In this document: in pieces, positions 53,548 through 63,913 of the stretch | How positions within the stretch are numbered: the stretch's first letter is position 1 | Layout of the letters: each line of letters starts with the position of its first letter | Origin: Yeosuana marina | Lineage (GTDB): Bacteria > Bacteroidota > Bacteroidia > Flavobacteriales > Flavobacteriaceae | DNA: 64,000 nt | Direction: 5' to 3' | Assembly: GCF_011762485.1 (NCBI RefSeq) | Contig: NZ_JAAKGI010000046.1 | Location: forward strand, 686-64,685 | Made by a program: the position numbers and the translations under genes | The notes under the pieces: generated by a model | Database searches by the model: none | Told to the model about the DNA's origin: nothing | Seen by the model: only the letters and a program-made list of their open reading frames with translations

Positions 53548-56500
53548 TTAAAATGACAATTGTAAGTTCAATCCTAAGCTACTTGAAGGAGGTGTCTGTG
53601 ATGTTTCAATACCTTGGGCATTGCCTGTTAAACCAGGACCATTAATTTCGGGATCAGCATATTTGTTTTCATCAGGTAACCAAAACTTAAGGTTTTTACC
53701 AAATAAAGATATTCTAGCATTAGTTAAGAAAGTACCTTTTAATAATTCTTTTGAAAAGGTATAACTAAATTCCACTTCCCTTAATTTAAGGAAACTACCA
53801 TCGATTAATTGCGTTGAAACAGGAGGATCATAACTAGTAAAATAATCTTGCTCAGTAATTTGAACAGTATTTTCAGAGAATGTTCCATCTCCATTATCCG
53901 CTACAGAATTTGGAAAGATAAACGGTTCTCTATTATAAATTGTAGTGTTAACATTAGTACCATTAAAATTAGTATTGTATTTAGTTTGAGAAGCAAATAG
54001 TCCTCCTTTTTTCCTATCAAATAAAATCCTAAATCCAAATCCCTTGTAATTGATATTTGCACCAAAATTAAGTAAATAATCAGGTTGGTTATTACCTAAA
54101 TATACATCATCATCAGTATAAACAGGAAAACCAGTATTCGGGTCAACAATAACTTGTCCTTGGTCATTTTTCTTAAAATCATTACCTTTAAAAGTACCAT
54201 ATGGCAACCCTTCTTTTGCGACTATAGAAACCGTAGTACCGGCGGCAAATCCAAAAGTACCAATTGTTAACTCGTCTATATCGTCTGTAATTGTTATTAC
54301 TTTATTATCATTTGTAGAATAAGCTCCAAACAATTCAAAATCTAAACCGTCAATCACACCATTAAGAGGTTTTAAAGTAAGAGATAACTCATGCCCCTTG
54401 TTCTCCATTTTACCAATATTACTTACTGTTTGTGTGTAACCTGTAGATCGTGGAAGGCTGATTGTAACAAGCTGATTATCGTGAATTGAATGATAATATG
54501 TATAAGCCACGCTAACTTTGTTTTTAAAGAAACCAAAATCGACACCAGCTTCATAAGTAGTTGTTAATTCGGGTTTTAAATCTGGATTTCCAATAGTGTT
54601 TCCAATTGTAAATCCAGGTACACCATTTTTTGGAAATGTAAGTGCGTAATCACCTAAATCTACAATTGTGGGATTACCCACGAAGTAGGAGTTTAGTAAG
54701 TATAAATCTGCATCTTTACCAGATGTACCGTAACTACCTCTTAATTTAGCGTAATTTAAAACATCATTTTTTATGTCAAATAAATCTGTTAAGACCAAAG
54801 AACCACCAATAGCGCCGTATAAAAAGGAGTTGTTTGTTGCGGGAAGCGTAGAAGACCAGTCATTTCTTGCTGAAAATTCTAAAAATGCAGCATCTTTATA
54901 ACCAATCGTTGCATTACCTAAAACACCGTAAATTCTATATTTGGATCTATACATGCTAGAAGTAGGTTGTTGACTACTGTTAGCCAAATTGTATACATCT
55001 GGAACTACCAAGCCACCTATTGTACTTCCTGTTAAACGGTTAGTCTTTCTTTGAAAGAAATTATAACCAGCTGCTGCTGTTAGTTTTAGGTCTTTACTTA
55101 ATTCTGTGTTGAAATTAAGCATAATTGTAGCATCAAGATTTTCAACCTTAGAATTCGAGTTAACGTATTCTCCCAATGAACTATGTCTTGAATTTCTTGT
55201 TGTTATTCCTAAGTTGTCAGTCCAAACGAGCTGTTCGGCTGGGGTAAAAGTTGGCGTCCATACATCTGTTTGTGTATTTACAATATTACCACCAAAGCGA
55301 CCTGATATCGAAAAATTTTCTAAAAAATTATAAGTTAAAGAGGCATTAGCCAAAAAGTTATCAATATTTGCTTCGTTTCCGTATTCGTTAAGAATATAGT
55401 AAGGATTTACAGAAGAGTAAGAACCCCAGTACCCATTAATATCATGAAATGGACTTTTATAATCTCTTAACTCAGTAAATGGGATATTAACTGGAGATTG
55501 AATAGCCATTGCATAGGCATTATTTCCTTCAAATGCTCTAGATCCTTCTTGAGCTGTATTTTGTTTTACATTAGCATAACTAACTTTAAAATCTGATTGA
55601 AGTTTGTCGCTTAATTTTGCAGAAGAGTTAAACGTAATATTGTTTCTTTTGTAAGTTGTGTTGTCAAGCGTACCTGATTGATCTGTATTACCATAAGAAA
55701 CATAATAAGTAAAACCATCTGTAGATCCAGATATGTTTAAATTGTTCGTTATAGTATACCCGGTATTAAAAAAGTCCTGTAATTGGTTTTTTACAGCACT
55801 ATATGGTCTTGTTAAGGCTTCTAATGACCCATCTCCATCGGAATCAATAGGACTTGTCCATGGTCTTACAACACCATCTAGAGCAGGACCCCAATTCCAG
55901 TTTTCACCAGAATCAACACTTGAATTATCGAACCCTTGTCCAAACTTATTTGTGCGTTGTAAGAGAATAATCGCTCTTTCCATTGAAGTCGAACCGGTGT
56001 AATTGATTTGCATTTTTCTGCCTTTTCCAGTTTTAGTTGTAATAAGCACAACACCTGAAGCACCACGTGATCCATACAGCGAGGTTGCTGAAGGTCCTTT
56101 TAAAATAGTTACAGATGCTATATCGTCAGGATTGACGTCATTGAATCTATTACCAAAATCAGCATATCCAGTAGTAGAAGCTCCAGCACCTCCTCTAGAG
56201 GCACTATTATCAATTGCAACACCATCAATAACAATTAAAGCATTGTTATTACCAGTAAGCGATCCCGAACCTCTTAATACAATTCTTGTAGATGCACCAA
56301 CCGACCCAGAACCAGTAGTTAGATTTACACCAGCTGTTTTACCTCTTAACGCTTCTAAGGCGTTTTTGTTTGGCACAGAAAGTAAGTCTTCTCCTTTTAC
56401 TGTTTGGTTTGCATAAACCGTTTCCTTAGCATTTCTGTCGCCAGTACCAAAAGCAGTAACAACTACTTCTTCTAAAGCTTCTGCATCTTCTTTCATGGTG

Positions 56501-56778
56501 ACATTAATTGAATTGGATGCTCCAACCTTTATTTCTTGTGTGGTGTATCCAACAAAACTAAACACAAGAGTTGCTCCTTGGCTTGCTGTTATTGAATATT
56601 TACCATCAAAATCGGTTGAAGTACCTGTTGAAGTACCTTTAACTAAGACTGTTGCCCCAGGGAGAGGTAAACCAGTATTATCTGATACAGTCCCCGAAAT
56701 AGTCTTTTCTTGTGCAAACGTTAATTGCACAACAAACGCTAGGAATAGCGTTAGAATTCCACTAAACTTTGTTTTCAT
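53548..56778 (-). CDS. SusC/RagA TonB-linked outer membrane transporter
   Basis: From ATG 56778 (MKTKFSGILTLFLAFVVQLTFAQ) the protein is 1,076 residues; an ATG at 56808 would add ten residues before the signal peptide. A carboxypeptidase-regulatory-like domain (KTISGTVSDNTGLPLPGATV) covers about 25-105, the TonB box lies near EEVVVTAFG, then a plug (with TGVNLTTGSGSVG-like and SVTILKGPSATSLYGSRGA) and a barrel ending in SSLGLNLQLSF. It imports a substrate with SusD. No glycosidase, peptidase or regulator gene is beside it, so the substrate is not indicated. Confidence 0.95.
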   Translation of the reverse strand: MKTKFSGILTLFLAFVVQLTFAQEKTISGTVSDNTGLPLPGATVLVKGTSTGTSTDFDGKYSITASQGATLVFSFVGYTTQEIKVGASNSINVTMKEDAEALEEVVVTAFGTGDRNAKETVYANQTVKGEDLLSVPNKNALEALRGKTAGVNLTTGSGSVGASTRIVLRGSGSLTGNNNALIVIDGVAIDNSASRGGAGASTTGYADFGNRFNDVNPDDIASVTILKGPSATSLYGSRGASGVVLITTKTGKGRKMQINYTGSTSMERAIILLQRTNKFGQGFDNSSVDSGENWNWGPALDGVVRPWTSPIDSDGDGSLEALTRPYSAVKNQLQDFFNTGYTITNNLNISGSTDGFTYYVSYGNTDQSGTLDNTTYKRNNITFNSSAKLSDKLQSDFKVSYANVKQNTAQEGSRAFEGNNAYAMAIQSPVNIPFTELRDYKSPFHDINGYWGSYSSVNPYYILNEYGNEANIDNFLANASLTYNFLENFSISGRFGGNIVNTQTDVWTPTFTPAEQLVWTDNLGITTRNSRHSSLGEYVNSNSKVENLDATIMLNFNTELSKDLKLTAAAGYNFFQRKTNRLTGSTIGGLVVPDVYNLANSSQQPTSSMYRSKYRIYGVLGNATIGYKDAAFLEFSARNDWSSTLPATNNSFLYGAIGGSLVLTDLFDIKNDVLNYAKLRGSYGTSGKDADLYLLNSYFVGNPTIVDLGDYALTFPKNGVPGFTIGNTIGNPDLKPELTTTYEAGVDFGFFKNKVSVAYTYYHSIHDNQLVTISLPRSTGYTQTVSNIGKMENKGHELSLTLKPLNGVIDGLDFELFGAYSTNDNKVITITDDIDELTIGTFGFAAGTTVSIVAKEGLPYGTFKGNDFKKNDQGQVIVDPNTGFPVYTDDDVYLGNNQPDYLLNFGANINYKGFGFRILFDRKKGGLFASQTKYNTNFNGTNVNTTIYNREPFIFPNSVADNGDGTFSENTVQITEQDYFTSYDPPVSTQLIDGSFLKLREVEFSYTFSKELLKGTFLTNARISLFGKNLKFWLPDENKYADPEINGPGLTGNAQGIETSQTPPSSSLGLNLQLSF

Positions 56779-56896
56779 TTTATAATTATTTGAATTAGTC
56801 AATGCCAAAAATCATAATAAAAAGTTAATTAAACAATAAAAAATGGTTAAAATTTGGTATTTCTTTAGAAAAAAATCAGAATAGTAATATTAAACG

Positions 56897-58588
56897 CTAA
56901 AAATTAGAGGTTAAGCTAATATGTACTTGTGAATTTGAGAATTTAAAAACTTGGCCTTGACTTCTTCCATTAGCGTAATTTAATTTGAATAAGCCAGCGT
57001 TGGATAAAATGCCGAAACCAAAACCAAAACCTGTTAGTTTTTCATTGGTTTTGGTTATTTTGTTTTCCAGATACCCTACATCAATAATAGAGTGTATATA
57101 TATGGTGTTGCTTAATTGTAATCTATATTCTGAGTTTATCAAGGCGTATGACGTTGCCAACAAGCTATTCTCGTTAAAACCACGTATGGAATTGATACCT
57201 CCAAACCTTGATAATTCATTTTCAAAATACGTGTTAGAAATGAGATTAGCTCCAACAAGCCTTGTGTAAATACTATTTTTTCTGTTTAGGTTTATTATTT
57301 TAAACGCATCAAAGCTTAATAAGGTTTGTTTTTCGGTTGTGTCAAGATGTTTTCTTTGTCCAAATCCTGTTTCAATACGTATATCAGAATTTATTGGAAA
57401 TAACAAGCTATGAACTTGTGGTTTCGTGAATTCATATCCAAAAGTTATAAAGTTAGATTTATAATCCTCAAAATTGGCAGTAGTATTTAGGTTTAATAGA
57501 TTGTTGGATTCAGTTGTTTTAATACCTGTAAATATATTATGCTGTGTATTTATTTGATAATGAAGTTTAGCGGCTTGATTAACGGTTGTAAATGTAGAGT
57601 CTTGTTTAAAAATATGAAGTTGGAATTCTACGCCAATGGGAGTTTTTAATAGATAAGGTAATGTTACGTTAACTTCAAACTTTTTTTGTTGATTCTGGGT
57701 ACTTTTATAAAGTAAGCTGAATGATTCCCCGTAATTTAAATTATTGGTTAGATTTAAGTTTAAATATCCGTTAAGATCTATTTTGTTGGTTGCCTCATTT
57801 GTTCCAAAACCCAAAAACCCATCAAAGGTATTGCTTTTTGATTTTTCAATATACATATATAGGTTAGTAGAATCTTTGGTGAATAAAACTTCGGGTGTTT
57901 TAATTTGATTGGCGAAGCGTAAGTTGTTTAATTGTTCGGTTTTTAATTTTATAAGACTTAAATTAAAAGGTTGATTGGGCTTGATTTTTAAATAGTACCT
58001 TAAAAAAGATTCTGGAAATTTCTCATAGCCTTTTATTTTAATAGCGCTAATAACGCGTTTTTCGGTAGTGTCGTTAATTACTAAATCTGCTTTTAAATTT
58101 GTTTCGTTATCTGAGCGAATGTTAGTTAAGTGTAATTTTGAAAATGGATAGCCATTTTCTGCTAGTTTCGAATTAATGATATGTAAAGCACTCTCAATCT
58201 TATTTACGGGTAAAATAAAAAAGGAGTCATTAACTTGTTTCGAAACATAATTAAGGATAGATGGAGCAACTAAATTTTTGTCATAATATATATGTATATA
58301 CCTATATATTTTTTTTAGTTGAAATTTAGCCTGATAGGTTGAGTCATTAATTTTAGTTGTTTCATATAGGTTTTCAAAATAGCCTATTTTATAAAGTTTT
58401 TTTTGAATGGTGTCAATTTCTGAAATCAGAGAGTTGTAATCTTTGTGAGTTTTTAAATAATCTAAAGAATCGATTACATGTTCTTTTAAGTTGCTTTGAC
58501 TGGTTACTTTTAAGCTTAAATTTTGACACCAAATATGAGATGTAAAATGAATACATATGACAAGGAGTAAAATTTTTGTTTTTTGCAC
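56897..58588 (-). CDS. BamA/TamA-family outer membrane protein
   Basis: The 563-residue protein has a signal peptide (MQKTKILLLVICIHFTSHIWCQ), POTRA-like domains to about 250 (for example KRVISAIKIKGYEKFPESFLRYYLKIKPNQPFNL) and a beta-barrel with SRFGGINSIRGFNENSL, the conserved RGF block of the Omp85 superfamily. It is shorter than BamA, so TamA-like or another Omp85 protein with a specialised client is likely. It is on the same strand as SusC, 119 bases upstream, probably a separate unit. Confidence 0.85.
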   Translation of the reverse strand: MQKTKILLLVICIHFTSHIWCQNLSLKVTSQSNLKEHVIDSLDYLKTHKDYNSLISEIDTIQKKLYKIGYFENLYETTKINDSTYQAKFQLKKIYRYIHIYYDKNLVAPSILNYVSKQVNDSFFILPVNKIESALHIINSKLAENGYPFSKLHLTNIRSDNETNLKADLVINDTTEKRVISAIKIKGYEKFPESFLRYYLKIKPNQPFNLSLIKLKTEQLNNLRFANQIKTPEVLFTKDSTNLYMYIEKSKSNTFDGFLGFGTNEATNKIDLNGYLNLNLTNNLNYGESFSLLYKSTQNQQKKFEVNVTLPYLLKTPIGVEFQLHIFKQDSTFTTVNQAAKLHYQINTQHNIFTGIKTTESNNLLNLNTTANFEDYKSNFITFGYEFTKPQVHSLLFPINSDIRIETGFGQRKHLDTTEKQTLLSFDAFKIINLNRKNSIYTRLVGANLISNTYFENELSRFGGINSIRGFNENSLLATSYALINSEYRLQLSNTIYIHSIIDVGYLENKITKTNEKLTGFGFGFGILSNAGLFKLNYANGRSQGQVFKFSNSQVHISLTSNF

Positions 58589-58821
58589 AACTAAAACACG
58601 AATTAAGACGGTGTAAAACTAACGGAAAAACGCTACTTATAAAATAGGTTGTTGTGTAATTTTTAATTTCTGTTAAAATTGCAATAAATTTTAACTTTAA
58701 TAATAGTCGTTAAAGCCCCAAATAATAAAGAATAAGCCGCTTTAATACGGATGTAAATTTAGGGATTACATAGCATCACTAAAAAATTATTGTCTATGTT
58801 GTGAAAATTAATCAATTAGGG

Positions 58822-58852
58822 TTTGAAAAATACTTTTTTATTTCTACATTTG
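58822..58852 (+). promoter_or_regulatory. Promoter of the str operon (textbook Bacteroidota type)
   Basis: TTTG (58822-58825), 19 bases, and TACATTTG (58845-58852) match the known -33 TTTG, N19, TANNTTTG pattern exactly. Transcription should begin near 58858, giving a leader of about 37 bases to rpsL. Confidence 0.85.
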
Positions 58853-58856
58853 CAGC

Positions 58857-58870
58857 CCTCTTAGAAGAGG
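58857..58870 (+). other. Hairpin at the 5' end of the str operon message
   Basis: CCTCTTAGAAGAGG forms a stem of five pairs with a TAGA loop and lies at the predicted start of transcription. It could protect the 5' end of the message or take part in control of ribosomal protein synthesis. Confidence 0.4.
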
Positions 58871-58894
58871 TATTTAAAAAAACATATAAAATAT

Positions 58895-59269
58895 ATGCCA
58901 ACAATTTCACAATTAGTAAGAACAGGAAGAGCCAAAATAACCAAGAAGAGTAAATCGGCTGCTTTAGATTCTTGTCCTCAAAGACGTGGAGTATGTACTC
59001 GTGTTTACACAACAACACCAAAAAAACCAAACTCAGCAATGCGTAAAGTTGCAAGGGTAAGGTTAACTAACGGTAACGAAGTAAACGCATACATTCCAGG
59101 TGAAGGACACAATCTACAAGAGCACTCGATAGTATTGGTTAGAGGAGGAAGGGTAAAAGATTTGCCAGGAGTTAGATATCACATCGTTCGTGGTGCTTTA
59201 GACACAGCAGGTGTTGCAGGTAGAACACAACGTAGATCTAAGTATGGTGCAAAACGCCCTAAGAAGTAA
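58895..59269 (+). CDS. rpsL: 30S ribosomal protein S12
   Basis: The 124-residue protein is complete. It keeps the lysines at the streptomycin-related positions (KKPNSAMRK and [11 protein letters not shown]), so it is the wild-type, streptomycin-sensitive form. It opens the operon, with S7 following after 21 bases. Confidence 0.98.
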   Translation: MPTISQLVRTGRAKITKKSKSAALDSCPQRRGVCTRVYTTTPKKPNSAMRKVARVRLTNGNEVNAYIPGEGHNLQEHSIVLVRGGRVKDLPGVRYHIVRGALDTAGVAGRTQRRSKYGAKRPKK

Positions 59270-59290
59270 TTTAAACTTTAAGAAGAAGAC

Positions 59291-59767
59291 ATGAGAAAAA
59301 GAGCAGCAAAAAAGAGACCGCTTTTACCAGATCCACGCTTTAACGACCAGTTAGTAACTCGTTTCGTTAATATGATGATGTGGGATGGAAAGAAGTCAGT
59401 AGCTTTTAAAGTATTCTATGATGCAATTGATATTGTAGAGTCTAAAAAAACTGACGAAGAAAAAACAGCATTAGAAACTTGGAAAGATGCCTTATCAAAT
59501 GTGATGCCTCACGTAGAAGTAAGTAGTCGTCGTGTTGGGGGTGCAACATTTCAAATACCAATGCAAATACGTCCAGATCGTAAAGTTTCAACTGCAATGA
59601 AATGGTTAATTAGCTATTCGCGTAAAAGAAACGAAAAATCTATGGCGCAACGCTTAGCTTCAGAGATTTTAGCGGCAGCTAAAGAAGAAGGAGCAGCAGT
59701 TAAGAAACGAGTGGATACTCATAAAATGGCAGAAGCTAATAAAGCATTCTCTCACTTTAGATTTTAA
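59291..59767 (+). CDS. rpsG: 30S ribosomal protein S7
   Basis: The 158-residue protein binds 16S rRNA and starts head assembly. It shows [16 protein letters not shown] at the start and the conserved [17 protein letters not shown] and [17 protein letters not shown] blocks. It is followed by fusA after 6 bases. Confidence 0.98.
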   Translation: MRKRAAKKRPLLPDPRFNDQLVTRFVNMMMWDGKKSVAFKVFYDAIDIVESKKTDEEKTALETWKDALSNVMPHVEVSSRRVGGATFQIPMQIRPDRKVSTAMKWLISYSRKRNEKSMAQRLASEILAAAKEEGAAVKKRVDTHKMAEANKAFSHFRF

Positions 59768-59773
59768 TAAGAA

Positions 59774-61900
59774 ATGGCAAGAGATTTAAGATTAACAAGA
59801 AATATAGGAATTGCGGCTCATATTGATGCTGGTAAAACAACAACAACAGAGCGCGTACTTTATTATACGGGAGTTTCTCATAAAATTGGAGAAGTACATG
59901 ATGGTGCTGCAACAATGGACTGGATGGAGCAAGAGCAAGAACGTGGTATTACTATTACGTCTGCAGCTACAACATGCGAATGGGTATTTCCAAGAGTTGA
60001 TGGCTTACCAACAGATGATTCACAAAGCTATCATTTTAATATTATTGATACTCCTGGTCACGTAGATTTTACGGTTGAAGTAAACCGTTCATTACGTGTA
60101 TTAGATGGTTTAGTGTTTTTATTTAGTGCAGTTGATGGCGTTGAGCCTCAATCTGAAACTAACTGGAGACTAGCTGATAACTATAAAGTGCCTCGTATTG
60201 GTTTTGTAAATAAAATGGACCGTCAAGGTGCAAACTTTATGAATGTATGCCAACAGGTTAAAGATATGTTAGGGTCTAACGCTGTGCCAATTGTTATGAA
60301 CATTGGTGACGAGATAGATTTTAAAGGTATCGTTGACTTAGTAAAAAACCGTGCTATTATTTGGCATGACGAAACACAAGGAGCTACGTTTGATGTTATT
60401 GATATTCCAGAAGAATTAAAAGCAGAAGCCGCTGAATTAAGAGGTAAACTTATTGAAGAAGTTGCTGCTTATGATGAGAATCTGCTAGAAAAATATATGG
60501 AAGATGAAGACTCTATTACAGAAGATGAAGTGCATGCTGCACTTAGAGCCGCTGTAATGGATATGTCTATTATTCCAATGATTTGTGGTTCAGCCTTCAA
60601 AAATAAAGGGGTTCAGTTCTTATTAGATGCTGTATGTCGTTATTTGCCTTCTCCAATGGATAGAGAAAGTGTTATAGGTATCAATCCAGATACAGAAAAA
60701 GAAGAAAGACGTAAACCAGACGTAAAAGAGCCATTTGCAGCTTTAGCATTTAAAATTGCAACAGATCCTTTTGTTGGTCGTTTGGCATTCTTTAGAGCTT
60801 ATTCAGGTCGTTTAGATGCAGGATCTTACATTTTGAACAACCGTTCAGGAAAAAAAGAGCGTATCTCTCGTATATACCAAATGCACTCAAATAAGCAAAA
60901 TGCTATCGATTTTATTGAAGCAGGAGATATTGGAGCAGCAGTAGGGTTTAAAGACATTAAGACAGGTGATACTATGTCTGATGAGAAACATCCAATTGTT
61001 TTAGAGTCAATGAATTTCCCTGATCCAGTAATTGGTATTGCTGTTGAGCCTAAAACGAAAGCAGATGTTGATAAATTAGGCATGGCTTTATCTAAACTTG
61101 CTGAAGAAGATCCAACATTTACTGTTAGAACAGATGAAGCGTCAGGACAGACTATTATTTCTGGAATGGGTGAGCTTCACTTAGATATTATTGTTGATCG
61201 TTTACGTCGCGAATTTAAAGTGGAAGTAAATCAAGGTCAACCACAAGTAGAGTACAAAGAAGCTATTACACGTAAAGCAGATCACAGAGAAGTTTACAAA
61301 AAACAATCTGGAGGTCGTGGTAAATTTGCCGATATCGTATTTACATTAGAGCCTGCTGAAGAAGGAAAAGTAGGTTTAGAATTTGTTTCTGAAATTAAAG
61401 GTGGTAACGTTCCTAAAGAATTTATCCCTTCAATTGAAAAAGGATTTAAAATGGCAATGGTCAATGGTCCATTGGCAGGATACGAAGTAGATGCTATGAA
61501 AGTAACATTGAAAGATGGATCTTACCATGATGTCGATTCTGATCAATTATCATTCGAATTAGCTGCAAAATTAGGTTTTAAAGCTGCTGCTAAAGCTGCT
61601 AAAGCTGTAATCATGGAGCCTATTATGAAACTTGAGGTAATTACTCCTGAAGAAAACATGGGTGATATTGTAGGAGACTTGAACCGTCGCAGAGGACAAG
61701 TAAGTGATATGGGAGATAGAGCTGGAGCGAAAACAGTAAAAGCTACCGTGCCATTATCAGAAATGTTTGGTTATGTAACCACATTAAGAACATTATCTTC
61801 TGGTAGAGCAACATCAACTATGGAATTTTCACACTATGCTGAAACACCATCAAATATATCTGAAGAAGTAATAAAAGCAGCTAAAGGCATTGAAGCTTAA
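59774..61900 (+). CDS. fusA: Elongation factor G
   Basis: The 708-residue translocase has the G1 motif [11 protein letters not shown]2 RGITI, G3 DTPGHVDF, G4 NKMD and all five domains, ending with [20 protein letters not shown]. Length is normal for EF-G. No tuf gene follows, in contrast to E. coli but as usual in Bacteroidota; rpsJ comes next after 11 bases. Confidence 0.97.
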   Translation: MARDLRLTRNIGIAAHIDAGKTTTTERVLYYTGVSHKIGEVHDGAATMDWMEQEQERGITITSAATTCEWVFPRVDGLPTDDSQSYHFNIIDTPGHVDFTVEVNRSLRVLDGLVFLFSAVDGVEPQSETNWRLADNYKVPRIGFVNKMDRQGANFMNVCQQVKDMLGSNAVPIVMNIGDEIDFKGIVDLVKNRAIIWHDETQGATFDVIDIPEELKAEAAELRGKLIEEVAAYDENLLEKYMEDEDSITEDEVHAALRAAVMDMSIIPMICGSAFKNKGVQFLLDAVCRYLPSPMDRESVIGINPDTEKEERRKPDVKEPFAALAFKIATDPFVGRLAFFRAYSGRLDAGSYILNNRSGKKERISRIYQMHSNKQNAIDFIEAGDIGAAVGFKDIKTGDTMSDEKHPIVLESMNFPDPVIGIAVEPKTKADVDKLGMALSKLAEEDPTFTVRTDEASGQTIISGMGELHLDIIVDRLRREFKVEVNQGQPQVEYKEAITRKADHREVYKKQSGGRGKFADIVFTLEPAEEGKVGLEFVSEIKGGNVPKEFIPSIEKGFKMAMVNGPLAGYEVDAMKVTLKDGSYHDVDSDQLSFELAAKLGFKAAAKAAKAVIMEPIMKLEVITPEENMGDIVGDLNRRRGQVSDMGDRAGAKTVKATVPLSEMFGYVTTLRTLSSGRATSTMEFSHYAETPSNISEEVIKAAKGIEA

Positions 61901-61911
61901 AATTTAAGGAA

Positions 61912-62217
61912 ATGAGTCAAAAAATCAGAATAAAATTAAAGTCTTACGATCATAACTTAGTTGATAAATCAGCAGATAAGATTGTAAAAACAGTAAAAAG
62001 TACAGGTGCTGTTGTAACGGGTCCAATTCCATTGCCAACTCACAAGAAAATTTTTACTGTATTACGTTCTCCACACGTTAATAAAAAGTCTAGAGAACAA
62101 TTTCAATTAAGTTCTTACAAGAGATTACTTGATATTTATAGCTCTTCATCAAAAACGATTGATGCGTTGATGAAGCTTGAATTACCAAGTGGTGTTGAAG
62201 TAGAGATTAAAGTATAA
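61912..62217 (+). CDS. rpsJ: 30S ribosomal protein S10
   Basis: The 101-residue protein has the conserved [28 protein letters not shown] segment. It ends before a 141-base gap that carries a dispersed hairpin repeat and an intrinsic-terminator-like hairpin, so the following genes may be partly separated from it. Confidence 0.98.
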   Translation: MSQKIRIKLKSYDHNLVDKSADKIVKTVKSTGAVVTGPIPLPTHKKIFTVLRSPHVNKKSREQFQLSSYKRLLDIYSSSSKTIDALMKLELPSGVEVEIKV

Positions 62218-62223
62218 TTTGTT

Positions 62224-62245
62224 ATTCCTGCGAAGTCGGGAATCT
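62224..62245. repeat. Dispersed hairpin repeat, copy 3
   Basis: The core ATTCCTGCGAAGTCGGGAAT matches copies 1 and 2; the outer arm ATTCC pairs with GGAAT. It lies within the gap between rpsJ and rplC, an unusual place for a repeat because this operon is normally compact. Confidence 0.6.
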
Positions 62246-62290
62246 CACATGTCCCACCGATGTGGTCGCGGGAAAAACGGTAAAAATACA

Positions 62291-62326
62291 TTCAGGGTTG
62301 AAAGTATTTTGACCCTGAATTTTTTT
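62291..62326 (+). terminator. Terminator-like hairpin between rpsJ and rplC
   Basis: TTCAGGGT (62291-62298) and ACCCTGAA (62312-62319) form a perfect 8-bp stem followed by seven T. It has all marks of an intrinsic terminator inside the ribosomal operon. It may attenuate transcription, or mark the end of the str unit with a new promoter for rplC downstream. Confidence 0.7.
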
Positions 62327-62358
62327 AAATAAATAAGTAATAAATTAAATAAATAATT

Positions 62359-62976
62359 ATGTCTGGGTTAATTGGAAAAAAAATCGGTATGACCAGCATC
62401 TTTGATGACAACGGAAAGAACATTCCTTGTACAGTAATCGAAGCTGGACCATGTATCGTTACCCAAGTCAGAACTGAAGAAGTTGACGGCTACAAAGCTG
62501 TTCAATTAGGTTTCGATGACGCGACAGAAAAAAGTGCTACTAAAGCTGATCAAGGTCACGCTAAAAAAGCAGGAACTTCTGTAAAACGCAAAATCGTAGA
62601 ATTCAAAGGTTTTGAGGAGGAGTACAAATTAGGTGATGCTATCACTGTTGAGCACTTTATAGAAGGTGAATTTGTTGATATCTCTGGGATATCAAAAGGA
62701 AAAGGTTTTCAGGGCGTTGTTAAGCGTCATGGTTTCGGTGGTGTAGGTCAAGCTACTCACGGTCAACATAACCGTTTAAGAGCACCGGGATCTATTGGAG
62801 CTGCTTCATATCCTGCAAGAGTTTTCAAAGGAATGAAAATGGCCGGAAGAATGGGTGGTGATAAAGTTAAAGTTGAAAATTTAAGAGTTTTAAAAGTAGT
62901 TGCTGAAAAGAACTTACTGGTTGTAAAAGGGTGTGTACCTGGACACAAAAATTCTTATGTAATTATTAGAAAATAA
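62359..62976 (+). CDS. rplC: 50S ribosomal protein L3
   Basis: The 205-residue protein has the start [20 protein letters not shown] and the conserved [16 protein letters not shown] and [16 protein letters not shown] blocks. Its stop shares one base with the rplD start (TAATG). Confidence 0.98.
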   Translation: MSGLIGKKIGMTSIFDDNGKNIPCTVIEAGPCIVTQVRTEEVDGYKAVQLGFDDATEKSATKADQGHAKKAGTSVKRKIVEFKGFEEEYKLGDAITVEHFIEGEFVDISGISKGKGFQGVVKRHGFGGVGQATHGQHNRLRAPGSIGAASYPARVFKGMKMAGRMGGDKVKVENLRVLKVVAEKNLLVVKGCVPGHKNSYVIIRK

Positions 62977-63605
62977 TGAAAGTAGCAGTTTTAGATATAA
63001 ACGGAAAAGACACAGGTAGAAAGGCAGACCTTTCTAATGATGTGTTTGCTATTGAGCCTAATAATCACGCAGTATATTTGGATGTTAAACAATATTTAGC
63101 AAACCAAAGGCAAGGAACTCACAAATCTAAGGAAAGAGCTGAGATTTCTGGTAGTACACGTAAGATTAAAAAGCAAAAAGGAACTGGTACTGCAAGAGCA
63201 GGTAGTATTAAGTCTGGTGTATTTAAAGGTGGTGGTCGTATGTTCGGTCCAAGACCTAGAAATTACAGTTTCAAACTTAATAAAAGTTTAAAGCGTTTAG
63301 CACGTAAATCAGCGCTAAGTATTAAAGCCGGAGAAAAGTCAATTGTAGTTATGGAAGACTTCAATTTTGATGCTCCAAAAACCAAAAATTTTACTGCGGT
63401 TTTAAAGGCATTAAGCTTAGAAAACAAAAAATCTCTCTTTGTGTTGGGAGCGTCAAATAATAATGTATATTTGTCGTCACGCAATTTAAAAGGGTCTGAA
63501 GTTATAACTAATTCAGAATTAAGCACTTATAAGATTTTAAATGCAAATCAAATTGTGCTTTTAGAGAGCTCTTTAGAAGGAATTGAATCGAATTTAAGTA
63601 AATAA
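62976..63605 (+). CDS. rplD: 50S ribosomal protein L4
   Basis: The 209-residue protein has the extended loop with [31 protein letters not shown] and the [14 protein letters not shown] segment that lines the exit tunnel. It overlaps rplC by one base and precedes rplW by 7 bases. Confidence 0.98.
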   Translation: MKVAVLDINGKDTGRKADLSNDVFAIEPNNHAVYLDVKQYLANQRQGTHKSKERAEISGSTRKIKKQKGTGTARAGSIKSGVFKGGGRMFGPRPRNYSFKLNKSLKRLARKSALSIKAGEKSIVVMEDFNFDAPKTKNFTAVLKALSLENKKSLFVLGASNNNVYLSSRNLKGSEVITNSELSTYKILNANQIVLLESSLEGIESNLSK

Positions 63606-63612
63606 GAAACAA

Positions 63613-63903
63613 ATGAATATCTTAATTAAACCGATAATCACAGAAAAAGCAACTGCAAGTAGTGAGTTAAGAAACTGCTATACATTTGCTGTGAATACAA
63701 AGGCGAACAAGGTGGAAATTAAAAAAGCGGTTGAAGCTGCTTATGGTGTTTCTGTTGAAAAAGTTCGTACTATAAATGTCCGTCCAGATAGAAGAACCCG
63801 TTATACAAAAACAGGTATTCAACATGGTAAAACAAATGCTGTTAAAAAAGCAATTGTACAACTGGCGGAAGGTGAAATGATTGATTTATACAGTAACATG
63901 TAA
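63613..63903 (+). CDS. rplW: 50S ribosomal protein L23
   Basis: The 96-residue protein has IKPIITEKATASSELRNCYTFAVNTKANKVEIKKAVEAAYGVSVEKVRTINV, the conserved exit-tunnel-side fold that also docks trigger factor and SRP. rplB starts 10 bases after it. Confidence 0.98.
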   Translation: MNILIKPIITEKATASSELRNCYTFAVNTKANKVEIKKAVEAAYGVSVEKVRTINVRPDRRTRYTKTGIQHGKTNAVKKAIVQLAEGEMIDLYSNM

Positions 63904-63913
63904 TTAGACAAAA

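Larger units (their letters stand above)
58589..58894. other. 306-base intergenic region with the str operon promoter
   Basis: No gene lies here. The left part is AT-rich with no visible repeat. The right end carries the promoter of the rpsL operon and a leader hairpin at the transcription start. A minus-strand frame across it overlaps rpsL and has no features of a gene. Confidence 0.6.

Noticed and set aside
55733..56785. Plus-strand open frames of 89, 137 and 96 codons opposite the SusC gene
   Set aside because: They are antisense shadows of the strongly supported SusC frame, with no start signals or known sequences.
58812..59054. Minus-strand 80-codon open frame across the rpsL start
   Set aside because: It overlaps the str promoter and coding rpsL, and its hydrophobic product is an artefact of the antisense reading.
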